DNA from: Anaeramoeba flamelloides
Taxonomy: Eukaryota; Metamonada; Anaeramoebidae
Assembly (NCBI GenBank): GCA_027625915.1
Contig: JANTQA010000075.1
Coordinates: 1,612,001-1,676,000 of the forward strand
Direction of reading: 5' to 3'
DNA length: 64,000 bases
Program-made: the position numbers and the translations under genes
Notes under the pieces: generated by a model
The model's database searches: none
Seen by the model: the letters and a program-made list of their open reading frames with translations, nothing else
Told to the model about the DNA's origin: nothing
Shown: positions 1-13,439 of the stretch, piece after piece
Numbering within the stretch: the stretch's first letter is position 1
Layout of the letters: every line of letters starts with the position of its first letter

Positions 1-840
1 TTATTCACAAATATTTTCTTAATTTTCTTGAAATTTAAAAGATTGGACAAGATTCTTTTAGATATATTCAGAGTTTAAAAAAGGAATTATTCTTATTAAA
101 ATCAGTTATTTGAGAATATTAATTATTTTTTTTATTAGAATTATTTATTTGAATTTGTTTTATTTGTTTGAAAATCTTTGAAAAATTGAGAAATGAAAAT
201 ATAGTCTATTGGTACATTTAATCTTGGGGTTGTTAATAAGCTAACGAAAAAATTCAAATTGGGTTATTAATTATTGATTATAAATAATTAAATTCAAAAG
301 TATTTCTTTTGATTCTAAGTTGAAATTTCCAGGTTTTTATAAAGTTTTTTGGTTGAATAATTAATTTAATTGTTTGGTTGTTTTTCTCTAAATTTTTTTA
401 TTTAATCCCTAGAAAAAATGATTTTAAATTGTTCTCTTAATAAATTATTTAATAAATTTTTAAAGTTTATCATAATTATTCATATTTTTGTTGAAATTAA
501 GTGGTTTTTTGATACATAATTATTTTAAAACTTCGTGATTTCATTTTTAAACTGAATTTTTGTACACTTTCATTTCCAGGCCATATGATTTCTTTCTTCT
601 CCAACGAAAATAAAAATTGTTAAATAATTCTAAAATATGTTGGTTTTTAAACTTTTTTCAAAAACGAGAAAAATGGATCAAAACTTTTAAAAACAATACT
701 TCATTTTTGAAAACAGCTTTAAAAACATTTTGATCTTTTAGTAATCAGATTTTTACACTATTTTTCAATTTCAAGATTCGGTAAAATTTTTTTGAATTTG
801 TTAGTAAATTTTCTTGAAGATTTTTCTTAGTTTACTTGTG
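1..840. repeat. Dispersed repeat, copy A (cut by the window start)
   Basis: This stretch aligns over most of its length with 19030-20190 and 38035-39200, in the same orientation and in the same order of blocks. Shared landmarks are the 'ttcacaaatatt' block near position 4, 'ttattagaattatt' near 135, 'atttgtttgaaaatctt' near 165, 'ttccaggtttt' near 328, and an ATGGATCAA block at 674. The left part lies outside the window. It ends shortly before the first exon of the exportin-T gene. No open frame runs through it; the ATG at 674 opens only a few codons here. The family is unknown to me and no terminal repeats were found. Confidence 0.65.
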
Positions 841-1009
841 CCCTAAAAAAAAAAAGTGTTTTTACTCCAAATAATCTTCAAGTTGACACCAACAAAACAT
901 TGAAGCTCTGAATTTTTTTATTTTCAAAAAGATTCATTTTACTTATTTATTTCATTTTTCCAAAAGTGTACATTTTTTTGTGAATTAGTTTCTAAAGCTT
1001 TAATTTGTG

Positions 1010-4000
1010 ATGAATAGAGATTTGATCAAGTCTTTAGAACGAATTGATCAGCTAGTCAAATTATCCTCTTCTCCAAAAACAAATTGTACTTCGAATCAAA
1101 GCGAAATTGAAGAATTGGAACAAATAAAAAAAGATGAAAATTCTTGGAAAGTGGCTTTTTATGGATTTTTTGAAGTTTCAGTAACCCATACCCAAACAAG
1201 ATTCTTTTGTTTAACCATTCTTACACGATTTTTTTCAAGATCCTTAAATAGCCTTGAGTTTGAAGAACAAAAAAACATTGTTGAACATTTCTTAGAGTGG
1301 ATCTCTAATTTCCCGGAAGATGAGCCTTTTTGTAAGTTGCTTTTTTTTTTTTAGATCTTTTTTCCTTATCTTTTTTTTTCAAGAATGAATTTCAATTGTG
1401 CCTACCTAAAAACAGTTCTAAATAAACAACCACTTGAAACAACATCAAAATTGTTCTGCAAAATATGAAATTTAAGATTTTTAAATCCCACACCACGAAC
1501 ACAAAAAAGTTTCCAACAAATATTTTAACTTTTGTTTTTATTTTTTTTTTTTGATAAAAAAGAACAACAAAAACAAAAACAAAAACAAAAATAAAAACAA
1601 CAATAGAAACCCACTGACTTCGATCTAAAAACTGTAATTGGTTCTCTTAATTTCTTTACAATCGTCTATGCAGTCTTTAATTTTTGTTATGGTAATTTTT
1701 TCGAGTTACTCGTTTGTTATTTTTTAACCAAGACAACCCACTAAGAATTTGAAAAGAATGAAACTATTATTTTCGATCTATATTTTTTCTCTGTTTCAAA
1801 TTTTTGGAATTTACCTTGTTAACCATTTTTTTTTTTTTTAAAATTGCTTTTCTTTCTCTTTTCAAATACTAAAAAAATTATTTTTTCAAGTAAAACTTAA
1901 AGAATACAAATAAATAACAATTCGCTTTTCAAAATTTTCACATATTCAGTTTTTCAAAATAAATACACTTCACACCCTCAAAACTAGTTATTTCCTCCAC
2001 AGAAACTTGGAGAATTGTCTCTCCAAAAAAAATACCCAAATTTCAAGCTATTTCTGTGGAATTATGAAGATTTTCACAGCATCTGAAATTAATTATTTTT
2101 TGTTTCGATCTATTAAACAAAAATCCCAAACACCAAGGGAGAGATTGATAAATTTTTATCTGAAACTTGAGTTATTTAATGTAAGCACTTCAAACAAAGT
2201 AATTTTTATGTTCTCAAAAATGAGAATAAAAGTTTTTCAGAGATTAATAAAAATAAAAAATTAAAATTCCGCTCCAAAAAAACATTTTGCAAATATTTAT
2301 TTTTATAATTTGTTAAAATTATGTTTTTTCCTTATTTATAATTTATTAATTTATCTTATTAAGTGCCTTTCATGTTTTTTTTTTTTTCACTCATTTTCAA
2401 CCGGAATGTGGATTATTAACTTAAATCTTAATTAAAAATATTAAAACCTACCGATCACTAGTTTAACAATTCTGAAATATAAAGTCTTTTTTTAAAATAT
2501 TGTCAACACTAATATAGTTTGATGAATTTTTTCGCAAAAGTTGAAGAAATTAAATTAATTTTGAAACATTTACTTAAAACGAAGAAAGAGAAAAAATAGT
2601 AAATTTATGGTTTTTGATTATTTACCGTCTCTTATTTTTACAATTTAATATTTCCGATAATTCTTTTCTTTTCTTTTCTTTTATTCCAATTAAAAAAAGA
2701 GTTTTTTAATTTTTCAAAAATGGTCAATTCCTTTTTTTTATTTTCACAAGATCAAGAAGATGGAAAAAAAAATATGTTTAATTTTAGATAACTCTTCAAT
2801 TAAGGAAAACTTTTGAAAAAAAGTACAACAAAAATTTTTTTAATCAAATATTTGACAAAACGACTCAAATAAAACTGGCCTATTCATTCAACAGCTAGCA
2901 AAATTTTTGAAATTTTTTTTATTTCTTTTACTATTCATTCTCTTGAAGTTTTAAAAACTATTTTTTAATTTTTACATTAATTTTTCATAAAGAGTTGGCT
3001 TTTAATCAGTATTAATTCTAAGTGTAATAATATTTGAAATAAAATACTATTTATTAAATTTGCCTTTATCTCATTTAAATCCTTTGTTTTAAAAAAATCA
3101 AAAATCGTGAAACTCACCTATCGAGATCGAAAATTTTATTATTCATTTTGTTAAAAGACAAAAATACACAAGGTATTTCCAAAAAAGTGGTACATTTTTT
3201 TACATTTCATAAAAAATCCTCTTTTTTAGTGAATCTATTTGTAAATTAACAATATCAAATTAAGTCAAATATTAATATTGATTGAATCAGTATCAATTGT
3301 ATTTATTTCAAAATATGTTCATAAAAATATTTCCAAAAAATGAAAAAAAAAATAGCACTTTTTTTTGGAAAACAAAATTGCATGTCCAATTTGAATAAAA
3401 AAAGGGCAATATGGCAAGGACACAAATGATTTTTCAAATCATAAAATGCAGTTATATAAGTTTTCCATTCTATTGGAAATTTTGTTGAGACTAACTCTAT
3501 TAGGAAAACGATTTTTCCAATGATCAAAAAGAAAATAAGAAACAATCAATTTTCACACCTTAAAAAATATCATATAAAATTGAGATCTAAAATTTTTATA
3601 TTTTTTATTTAGGTAATGTCATACTAACAAACAAATTGAATTATTATTAAGAATCAATAAATGGTCGTTAATAATTTACTTATATTTAAATAACTTTATA
3701 AAGAGATAGTTTAATAAATATAATACAAAATAAATTTTCCCTGTTTTTTTTTGGAAATAGATTATTTTACATATTATTTGGAAATAGATTATAATCCAAC
3801 TTTTTGAAAGAATGACAAAAAATTATTTTTTAAAAAATATTTTTTTTCTTTAAAAGACTTATGATAACTTTTTTAAACTTGTAAATTTTGTAGATCATAA
3901 TTCCTTTTTCTAAATTTAATACTTCTGTATTCAGGTTATAAGATCAAGGGATTTTGTTGAATTTTTCACCTAAAAGATGAATCAAAATGTCTAATACAAA

Positions 4001-7000
4001 TCCAATTCGATTTTGAACAAGAACATTCAGATATTTTTCGAAGAGATCAAAAAAGGATTCTAAAGATTTCACATTTGTCAATTTTATGTTTTAAAGATAT
4101 TAAAAATGCTAAATTTGAAATTCTCATCTATTCTTTCACTAAATTCCTTTTCGGAAATTAACCTACGGTTTATTATAGTATCTTTTGTTTTATATATTAA
4201 CTCCAAATATAGAGAATCCCATTTAAAGAATTTATTCTTCATGAGATTTCAATTCTAAACGTTACTATTTCAAAAAACAAAGTTTCTAAAATGTAAAAGT
4301 AATAGATTTTAAATTTATTCTTGGTTAAATTCAAATCAAGTTAGTTTAATTATATTTACCTCAAGGTTATTTTCCGAATTCTTCTTGGTTGTTGTGAGAC
4401 TTTTCTTTTACTATCAATCTCCAAATAGGAGAAAATATTTATAGTATTGAAAAAAATACCACACATGAAAATGATCCCTGACATGATTTTTAATTGTTAA
4501 TATTCGTAAAATTGTTGTGTAATTATTTTTATTTAAAATCAAATCCTTGTTAAAACTAACCAAATTTTTATAAAATTTCTAAAAAAAAATTTAGGAATTC
4601 GGGAAGTGCCGTAGAGTGCCTAGGTTTTCTTGAGGTTTTCTGTTTTATTTGTTAAGTTTTCTAGGTTTTTTTGAGGTTTTCTATTTTATTTATGAAGTTT
4701 TCTAGATTTTTTTAACTTTGGAAATAAACAGAAAATTTATTAAAATTTTCGGTTTATTTCTAAAGTAAAAAAAAACAAACGAAAATCTATTGATTTTCCA
4801 AATAAACAGAAAACCCAAGAAAACCTAACGGCAAAAAAAAGGGATTAACAACTCCGTTAAAAAATAAAAAAAAAAAAAACTAACCAAATTTATTATGAAC
4901 TCTGTAATAAACCTACCCAAAGTTTATTAAAGTGTGGGTGTCTATCGAAAATTCATTTAATTGTTTGATAAGCCTAAGAAGATCCACTTGTTTTGAAAAA
5001 ACAATAGGGATTTTTTTAGAGGTTTGCTATGAATTTGGAAAATGATATTTTTTTCTTCATTGTTTTTTGATTGATTGAATAGTGTTTTGAACAAGTGTAA
5101 TTTAATTAATCAGCATTCTAATAAATATCAAGAGTTATAATTTTCAAAAAGTTTGATTCTTAAATAAAAAAAATTATTCAGCAATTACACAACAATTTCC
5201 CTAATATTAACAATTAAAAATCGTGTCAGGGATTATTTTCAGGTATTGTATTTTTTTCAATACTATAATATTAAAAATTTGTACAAAAAAAAACAATTGT
5301 AATGGTTAACTTTAATATTATAAAAATTTGGAAAATTGATTTCTTGGTTTTCATTTTTGTAATTACAGTATTTGAATTTTTTCAAAATCTTTTCAATAAA
5401 ATAAAAAATTTCTTGTTGAATGGTTTTTGTAGCTAGCAAGTTGTAATCTTTATAATTTAACAATATTAACACTTGTTCTTATATTCATTCATTTTTACCA
5501 TTTTTGTTATTATTTCTGATTAACCGATATAAATAAATTAAATAAATAATTTTTAATCATAAAAATCTAGTTCCACCTAATTTAAAAAATTTTTTTTTTA
5601 ATATTTATTCTATATTTGTATTTATTCTCTTACTATATTTATTAATATATTCTTAGTTATTTTAAATAAAATTTCACAATTATTTTCATTATTAATTTTG
5701 CATTATTATCCAGGCACATTCCCAAATTTGTGTGTGACATTATTAAAAATTATTCAAAAAAGAATAGAAAATAATTCACTTGGAGGAGTGAATTTTTTGA
5801 ATAGATTACTAGAAGCCATTGATTATCAAATTACTTCTAGATATGAAATTGGAAATGAAAATAATTCCGAAATAAAAAAAAATATTAAGGATGAAATGAG
5901 GAATACTAATATTACAGAAGATATTTTTTCGATATTATATGAAATTATTTTACAATATGAAAAAAATAATCCAAAATTAGTAAATTCTTGTTTAAAATCT
6001 TTTTATCTTCATATTCATTGGATTGATATAAATATTTCCATTAGTGAAAATTTTTTAAAGATATTATTTAATTTTTTATCCATTGAAGAATATAAAAAAT
6101 ATTCAATTAATTGTTTGATTGAAATTGTAATTAAAGGGATGGATACTTTTTCCAAAATTGAATTACTAGAAAAATTAAATTTAATTGAATTTTTGGAGGA
6201 AAATTTACCTCTTGATAAAAATGAGAAATTTAACACTAATAATAATAATAATAATAATAATGATGATGATGATGATAATGAAAACGAAAATGATCAAAAA
6301 ATTAAAAATCAAAAAGATTTAAAATATTTTACAGGGTTATCAAAATTATTAGGATCAATTGGTATTGAATATATCTTATGTTATACCCAATTAAAAACAA
6401 ATAGATCCGAAAATAACAATAACAATAATGATGAAAAAGATATGAAATTAAAAGATGAATTGATAAATATTATTCAAGAAAAAGTCTCACAATTTTTACC
6501 ATTAATTTTCCAATTATCAATCCTCGAAAATCAAGAATTTATTACCAAATTATTACCATTTTTTAATGAGTTAATTCAATTTATAAAATTTAATAATAAA
6601 AACCAAAAATTAAATGAAAATGAAGTCGAGATCATAAATTCAGTATTTTATGTAATATTTCAAAAAATTAAATATCCACTCGATTATAATTTCAATGAAA
6701 AGGATTCCTATGAAGAAGAATTTGATAATTTGCATATTCAATTAATTACCTTATTTCGCAACATTTGTAAGAACTGGAAGGATATTAGCCAGCATTATAT
6801 CGAAAATACTTTGAATGAATTGATTGAAACATTAACAACGATGGAAAACGAAAATCAAATCAAGGAAAAGATATGCTTTAATGATGTTGAAGCAGTTTTA
6901 GAATTAATTTATCAATTAATGAATGGCTTGAATGTTAAAGAATTATGCGATCCAAAGGGCATTAGCTTAAAAATTGTACAGCGTCTTATAAACAATAAGC

Positions 7001-8559
7001 AGATCTATCAAATTAATCATTACTCCATCAATAAAAAAATATTATGGATTTTAATTCGGTTTACTAATGGGTTTAAAAAATTTAAAGAATTGATACCATA
7101 TGCTTTACAAATATTCTTAGATTACAGGGGGTTAAAGAATGAGAATTTAAAAATTAGAATTGATTGCTCCCACTTGCTATTAAGATTTTCTCAGGAATTA
7201 AGTCTACACCTTATACAATATATCCCGGATATACTTGAATCGATTAAAGACTTTCTCAAAATCAACAACCCGAATAATTCAAATAATAATCCATATAATT
7301 TGCCCTTTGCAAATAAAAATTACTTGTTCCAGTGTGCTGGCGTAATTTTATCAGCCAGGAGTATGGTACTAACAGGCTCAAATAAGCCGTTTAAAAAAAA
7401 ACTCAAAAAGGATTTAAAAAAAATCGATCTTAAAGAAATAGGAATTGAAAACAAGGAGCTTGCGATCAATGAACAGCAAGACTTTATTTCGTTTATTTTG
7501 GGATCAATTTTTGAAACTATTAATAACTTGTTAGAATACCAAACTGACGGGATCTTTATCCATGGTAGCTTTGTGTCCTCTCTGGCTAATTGTGTCGATG
7601 CCATGATCAGCTTTTTAAAGGGGTTCTTTGTAATCTCTGAAAAAAGTAAAATCCATGATTACGTCATCGAAAAAACAGCGCTGATTCTCCAAGAAATAAT
7701 TAAGGATGTCAAATCAATACAATTGATCAGAGACCGGATAGTAAGCTATTGCCACGCTATCGCGCAAGTGATAAGAGTCGATTCTGTGCCAATCTTTTTG
7801 CAAATCTTTCAAAAATTGGCCTTTACTTCAAAGGAATCGAAGGATTTTGAAAATCTGCTGAGGCTGTTAACAAGATATGTAATTTATTATTCAAAGTCCA
7901 TTTCCAAGTTTCTAAATAACTATTTGTTAGACATCATTGAATTAGTTTATCAAATCATTGATCAGATGAAGGACTTTGCCCAAAATAGTTCTGAATTGAA
8001 AAGGGAATTAATAGATTTAAAAAAAACCTTTTGCTATTTTTTATTCCACCTAATAAAGCAATCACCAGATATTTTGACCAATGAAAAAAACAATCAATAT
8101 TTAATAACAATTCTTGAAAAAATAGTGCATGAAATAATTGAAAATATTACAGAATACAAGCTTTTAAGCTGGTGCTTTAAAATTTTTTCTCAGTCTTTAA
8201 ATGTTTGGTATAATAATCTAAAGAATTTTAGCCTCTTTATACACCAAAATGTTTTCCCCCTAATGTTCCAAATTCCTTTAAATAATGATTTTATTCTCAA
8301 AAGCTTTGAAGGCGAATCAGTTATTTCAGAAATCAATCAGATTCAATACCTGATCTTAAAATTAGATAAGCAATCCTTTATACAATATATACAGCAGGAT
8401 TTGCTTCCAAACTTGAAAAATATTCAAAACATAAATATCAATTACACTCAAATTTTGAATCAATACGTTGATTTTTTAACTCAATTAAAGAGGTTAAATG
8501 TAAAGGAATTATTTAATAATTTGATGAAATTATTTATTAAATTAAGAGAGTTGAAATAA
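1010..8559 (+). CDS. XPOT: Exportin-T (tRNA nuclear export receptor), two exons
   Basis: Exportin-T is the Ran-GTP-dependent karyopherin that carries mature tRNA out of the nucleus. Exon 1 is 1010-1331 and exon 2 is 5657-8559. The donor (gtaagt at 1332) and acceptor (ttcttag ending 5656) join a split Phe codon and give EPFFILNKISQLFSLL, which aligns without a gap to human exportin-T (EKTFIRNKAAQVFALL). Further matches are the conserved WID block, FEIVNKGMD-like IEIVIKGMD, and FLDYRGLKN against FLDHRGLRH. The product is about 1074 residues; human XPOT is 962, and the excess is largely low-complexity inserts such as the Asn/Asp run at 6235-6280. The ATG at 1010 is the first in frame after the repeat upstream. 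The body is HEAT-repeat-like throughout. Family identity is clear; the only uncertain point is whether a small extra exon lies in the long intron. Confidence 0.93.
2007..2264 (+). other. Possible exon or gene remnant inside the exportin-T intron
   Basis: An open frame of about 85 codons begins just after a CCTCCACAG acceptor-like site. It includes a mixed-composition stretch (TASEINYFLFRSIKQK, then TPRERLINFYLKLELFN) followed by a GTAAGC donor-like site at about 2180. The composition is less biased than surrounding intron DNA, but no family is recognisable. The exportin-T alignment needs no exon here. It could be a nested gene fragment or chance. Confidence 0.2.
4440..5267. mobile_element. 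Inverted-repeat (MITE-like) element, copy 1, with nested insert
   Basis: The ends are TATAGTATTG and CAATACTATA, and the match continues inward as an inverted repeat of roughly 130 bp: 4440-4570 against the reverse complement of 5140-5267, with scattered differences. It is flanked on both sides by ATATT (4435-4439 and 5268-5272), a likely 5 bp target duplication. A second copy at 61269-61763 has the same inner sequence but lacks the insert at 4568-4877. Removing the insert and one of its duplications from this copy leaves about 504 bp, against about 495 bp for the other copy. There is no transposase, so it would be non-autonomous. The superfamily is not determined. Confidence 0.8.
4568..4877 (+). 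mobile_element. Retroposon (SINE-like) insert with A-rich tail, nested in the MITE
   Basis: The insert is bounded by a direct duplication, aactaaccaaattt, at 4554-4567 and 4878-4891, and it ends in an A-rich tail directly before the right duplication. That is the signature of target-primed insertion. Its head shares about 50 bp (around gaagtgccgtagagtg) with 47250-47305, a second copy that also ends in an A-run. The middle has a tandem of about 45 bp (TTGAGGTTTTCT units) and an inverted match (4617-4650 with 4797-4830). No clear pol III A/B boxes are seen, so the promoter source is unknown. Confidence 0.6.
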
Positions 8560-9998
8560 AATTACATTTTTTATTTGTTTGTTTATTGTTTGTTTGTTTT
8601 TTTTTGTTTATTGTTTGTGTGTGTGTATGTTTATTGCTTTATTTGTTTGATTTGTTTGTTTCTTTATTTGTTTATTGCTTTATTTGTTTGTTTATTTATT
8701 ATTTTCAGAGTTCACATTTTGATTCTTTTTTGAAAAAAAAACCTCAGATAATTCTTTTTTGATAACTAATTGTCTGTTTTTTTGTTTTGTCATGTCTATT
8801 TCCTGTACTAAGTAATTGTTGAATTCTGTCAATGTATCGAATTTAAATTAAAAAAACAAAAAATCATCATTTTTCGCTCAAAAATTTTTAAAAACAGACT
8901 TTTCACCAAATTCATTTTAAATGAATTCGATTATCTTTTGATTTCAAAAAGAATTAAGGTGTATTTTGACAAAACTTTTTATCAGTTAAAGTGCCCAAGA
9001 TTTTTTCCCAATATCAATTATTTTTTATAATTGAACTTTGAAGATCAAATAAAAAGAAATAAGTGGAATAATACATACCAAAAAATAGTTGATATCCATC
9101 TGGAATAAAACTAATAAATCAATAGATGTATGTAAAATAGAAAAACCCAAATTCTTTGGTAACCATTTTGAAAAAATAACAATGTATATTTTGATCTTCA
9201 ATTCAAGATCTGATAAAATTCCAATATAGATATCAATATTATTTCTCTACAATCATTTTTAATGTTTCAATAACATTAAAATAACACATTTTTTACAATC
9301 TTGCTATAGATCTTGTGACAAAGATAAATTGCAAATGAATTACGCTTCAAAAAAAAAAAAGAAAAAAAGTAAAACCTGAAAAAACAGAGAAAGCAAAATT
9401 GAAATTTTCAAAATAAATTTTTCTACTAAGATTGATTCAAATAATTTAAACACGTGCAAATCACTCCATAATAACTGGTCAACTTTGACTAGAAAATAAT
9501 TTAATATTTGTTAAAAAATAATTATGACAAAATTATCTTTCACTTTGTTCAAAAAATGTTTTGATGATCAATTTAAAAATTAACATATTAATTCGACAAT
9601 TAAGCCCTATTCTTGTTTCCCTTTTTGTAGTTCAAACATTACTTATCCAATTTTATTACAAAGAAATTGAACCGTTTTATTTAAGTTAGTCAAAAGAAAA
9701 TCATGTTCACTTTATTTTCCAATTAACAGCATTCCTCGTGTGTAGAAAAATGATCCTAAAGAATCCAATGGTGTCGACTTGCATTCAATAAAAATGCACA
9801 TTAAAAAAATAAAACAGTAAAAAAAAAAAAATAAAAAAAAAACGATCTTGGTATTTTGGGGATTTTTTTGAATAAATATTACAATTAATGGTATAAAGAT
9901 AAAAAAACAAAGCAAAAGTCAGTAAATACTTGCGGACTTGGAAAATTATGGCACTTTCTTATGAAAATGGCCAATTTCCAAATCGAAGAAAAAGTTTT
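8560..9998. other. Convergent intergenic region with TTTG/TTTA repeats
   Basis: This lies between the convergent 3' ends of exportin-T and the DnaJ gene. 8566-8700 is a degenerate TTTG/TTTA simple repeat. The remainder is AT-rich non-coding DNA; a weak inverted match around 9040-9060 and 9190-9210 (TTGATCTTCAA) is too short to call. No gene is seen. Confidence 0.7.
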
Positions 9999-10744
9999 TT
10001 AATTCTTTTCTTCTTCAGAAAATGTGTTCAACAACATTTCTTTTTGTCTCAGTGTCAGTGTTACAGGGAACCGAATTTCAAAGGCGATGATCAAATCACC
10101 AAATTGTTCCGAGTTGTTAAATTTGGGCATTCCAATTCCATTTAAAACAAGCTGTTTCCCTGGCTTGACAACTGACTCGTCATAGCCGAATTTGAGTTTT
10201 AGCATTTTCTTATTCAGCAATTGGATTTTAAAATTAAAAAAGGTAAGTGATTCAACAAGTGAGATTTTTTTGATAAAAAAAAGATCATCACCGTTCCTTG
10301 TGAAAGTGTTATGCTTGATCGCCTTTATTGTAATGATCAAATCTGCGGTTTGGTAGTTCACTTTCTTGTTACCTTTCCTTTCAATTGCAAATTCTTGCCC
10401 GTCACGGGCTCCCTTCGGGATCAGGAACCGAATTTTGGATTGCTTTTTCTTGACGATGCTGTTCTTTTGATCATAATAGATCCTTTCAAAATCAATAATT
10501 TGGCTTGAGCCATAATAGGCCTGCTCTAAAGTGAACAAGAAGACTTTTCTTGTTGGCTTTAGTTTACTTTTCTTGAAATGATAGGTGTTATGCTTTCTTA
10601 AAATCGGCTTTGTTTTTTTCAAAATTGGTGTGTTGGTATTCAGTGTTTTACATCGCGAAAGCGGGATTTTAATTCTTGTTGTTGTTGTTGTTGTTGTTGT
10701 AAAATTTTCATTTTGGATTTTGATTTTTGAATTGTTTTTATTGT

Positions 10745-10776
<32 letters not shown>

Positions 10777-11033
10777 TTCAAGCCCATAAGGCCTCTTTCA
10801 AGCTGAGTGTTTGTTTTTTGGAACATTAGATCTTGATCATATACCCTGCGGAGTTCTGGATCAGAGAGCACATGGTAGGCCTCGTTAACACTTGAAAAGA
10901 TTTCAATAGCTTGTGATTTTTTGTCTTCAGAAACCTTATCGGGATGACAAAGCAAAGCAATTTTTTTATAAGCGCGTTTAATTTCTGGTTTAGTTGCACT
11001 ACGGGAGACATTTAATCGTTGGTAGTGATCCAT
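9999..11033 (-). CDS. DnaJ (Hsp40) co-chaperone, class B type
   Basis: The product is a 344-residue Hsp40 that would stimulate Hsp70 ATPase and deliver clients. The J domain is at residues 1-70, with the catalytic HPD at 30-32. The usual Gly/Phe segment is replaced by a linker rich in Lys, Asn and Thr (residues about 80-160, with a Lys7 run and a Thr run). There are no CxxCxGxG zinc motifs. The C-terminal peptide-binding domains run from about 165 (FTLEQAYYG) through IPKGARDGQE and DLIITI to the end, as in DNAJB1/Sis1. It is intronless, and the ATG at 11033 starts directly at the J domain. Its 3' end converges on exportin-T. The lost Gly/Phe region could alter client handling (inference). Confidence 0.92.
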
Positions 11034-13439
11034 GTGTTAGTGCTATTGGTGCTGTTTCGGTGGTATCTTTAATTGGTTAATAATTCGAGAAATAGATTAA
11101 GAAAAAATTAGAAAAATTGGAAACAGGAAAAATGTGATTTGCAAAATTACAAGAAAATGAAGTTTTTTCTTTTTGTCATTTAGTAGGGCAAGTACTCAGA
11201 AATTTGAATTTAAAGGTTGGGTCACTTATTTTCACAAATTAGTGTATGTAAGGTAGGGAATGGTGTCATACATCATCATTTGACTTGAAATTTTTTCAAA
11301 CTATTTCGCTGATCTATAAAACGATTTGTGGTTTTGAATCTTGCAAAAAAGCTTCCTATGTCTTGGAGTTGTATTAGTCAATTTAAATAGCCCAAATAAT
11401 AAAATCAAAATTCACAACAGTTTTCGTTCGGCTCTAGATTTTACAGATTAATGAAAATTTCAAATTTCGAGAAAAAATACCTTTCAAAAAATCAATTTGT
11501 AGATAGCATGTGATTTGAGATTTTGTTGTCCTAACCCAAGAATATTTTTTTATCTGAATCAAATCAGTTTAAAAATAAATTTTGTTAAATATCTTGGTAA
11601 CAAATGGGAAAAATGAAAAAGAACTCCAATCTTTTTTTTAGAATCTGTAATAATAAGTTTAAGAATAAAAATCATTGTTTACAAGATAGATTTGAAACTT
11701 TATCTGATTTGTTTCAAAAAATAATATTATAAGAGGATTTGTGATTATTTGAAAATGGTAAATTTTTATGAAATTATGTTTTTCATTTAAAAAGTTAATG
11801 GCCCAAGTCTTATATGAAAAGGAAATTAGGGTTTATTGAAAATTTTCCCAACATTTCAAATTAATTATTTGTTTTCAGTTAATTTTTTTTTTGCTTTTTT
11901 CATATTATTTCTGAAAATCCAAAAGGTGTAAATGAAAATCTTTGTCAAATAATTAATAATCACCAAGAAGAAAAAATGGGGTTTGATAGAGAGAATCAAA
12001 GGATTTTTTTAAAAATTGGTCTTTATTAAAAAAGTAAAAAATAATATCAAAAAAAGAGGAATTTTTAGGTCTTATTGTGGGATTGTAAAGAAAATATTTA
12101 AATCTTTATAAGCAATTTCTGTAATATGTAAAGTGGCTTTTATAAAGTATTTTGTTGCAAAAAGTTCATTTTAACAATCTTTAACCAATCTCTATTATTA
12201 AAAAAAAATTCAAAAAACAAATTGTTATATGTTAATCTTTCACTTTTTTAGAACTTCTATTATAATAAATACTATTGGTGTATAAAAGATATTTGAACAA
12301 AAATATTTTTCAAGATATCTTTCAATTTAAGTTTGAAAAATCCAATTTTTCCAGTTCTCTTGTATTTTTTTTCCAAATTCAATATAATCAGTTATACTTT
12401 ATAGGGACAAACTTTTAACAAAATAAAAGTATATAAATAAAAATCACAAATTAAGTTACAAAATTCAGATTTTAGTTACATATTTTTTGTAAAAAAAAAA
12501 AAAATTTCAAATTTTGTATGTGAATTGTAGTTTTTTTTGTGCCTTCAATTTCCTTGAAAGTTTGTGCCATAATGAGGAACTGGCTTGATATTTTTTTAAA
12601 ACTCTGCTAATTTTTTGTTCTCTTTTTAATATAATTCTCCTGATTAGTGATTTTACTTCATTTTATTCGAGATTTATTATTAATTTTTGACATACGTTGA
12701 GTTATTGTGAATTCATTCCAAAGGGTTGATAAAATAATTTTTTTTTTTTTTTTTTTTGGTGGGTCTCATCAATAATATAAAAAAGTTCAATAATCAATTA
12801 ATGAAAGTCTGTTTAAATATTAATCAGAAGGTGGAATATTATCTAAACTGGATCAATACGGGTATAAATGTTGTTTTACAATCATTTTTTTTTTTTTCCC
12901 TTATCTAGTCTTTCTTAAAAATATAAAATTTTTTGCAAATTGTATTAAAATGGTAATTTTTTTCTTTTATTTTATATTTTAATACATTTTTTAATGAATC
13001 GATAGCATTTCTGTTTCCAAATTAGTTAGAAATATAAAATAAAAACTATTATTTTCAAATTGAAAATTCATCGGGGTATATCCAATAACAATTTGATATA
13101 AACTCAATTCCAAAAATTGGTTAACACCTTCAAAATCAATTTAATTCCAAGAAAAGTGATATTTGACTCTTAAATAGAAACATTAGATATTAACAATCAA
13201 TGTAAATAATTTTAAAGTTAATTATTTATCATTTTTTTTCATTATTTTTTGATTTTTGATTTTCAATAATTTTTTTGATTTTTTTTGGATTCTTTTTTTT
13301 TCAAAACTTTTCGAAAATCTCAAAATCACTTTAAAATGAAATTTAAAAGTTTTTATTCTGATCACAAAAAAAAAAATTTTTTTTCTCTCAAAAAGAAAAA
13401 AGATTCTTTTTTTATTGAGAAAAAATTTTTTGAAAAAAA
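11034..13439. other. Non-coding region upstream of the DnaJ gene
   Basis: AT-rich DNA with homopolymers up to about 19 T (12738-12757). No supported gene, RNA or repeat was found. The 5' half of the Tc1/mariner fossil at 13440 should lie at the right edge, but I cannot recognise it. Confidence 0.6.

Larger units (their letters stand above)
1332..5656 (+). other. Long intron of exportin-T (4325 bp)
   Basis: The intron has a GTAAGT donor and a TTCTTAG acceptor. Most other introns in the window are 80-450 bp, so this one is exceptional. It contains an 828 bp inverted-repeat element (4440-5267) with a nested insert. Two stretches are weakly protein-like on the plus strand: about 2007-2190, preceded by a possible acceptor (tcctccacag), and about 3950-4150, a frame open for over 55 codons with no ATG. 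Neither matches a family I recognise. The rest is AT-rich with homopolymers. Confidence 0.85.

Noticed and set aside
3303-3545. Minus-strand 80-codon frame in the exportin-T intron
   Set aside because: Phe/Ile/Lys-dominated as expected by chance in AT-rich DNA; no family or splice support.
10311-10806. Plus-strand frames opposite DnaJ
   Set aside because: Antisense of DnaJ; poly-Val and poly-Phe arise from its Thr and Lys runs.
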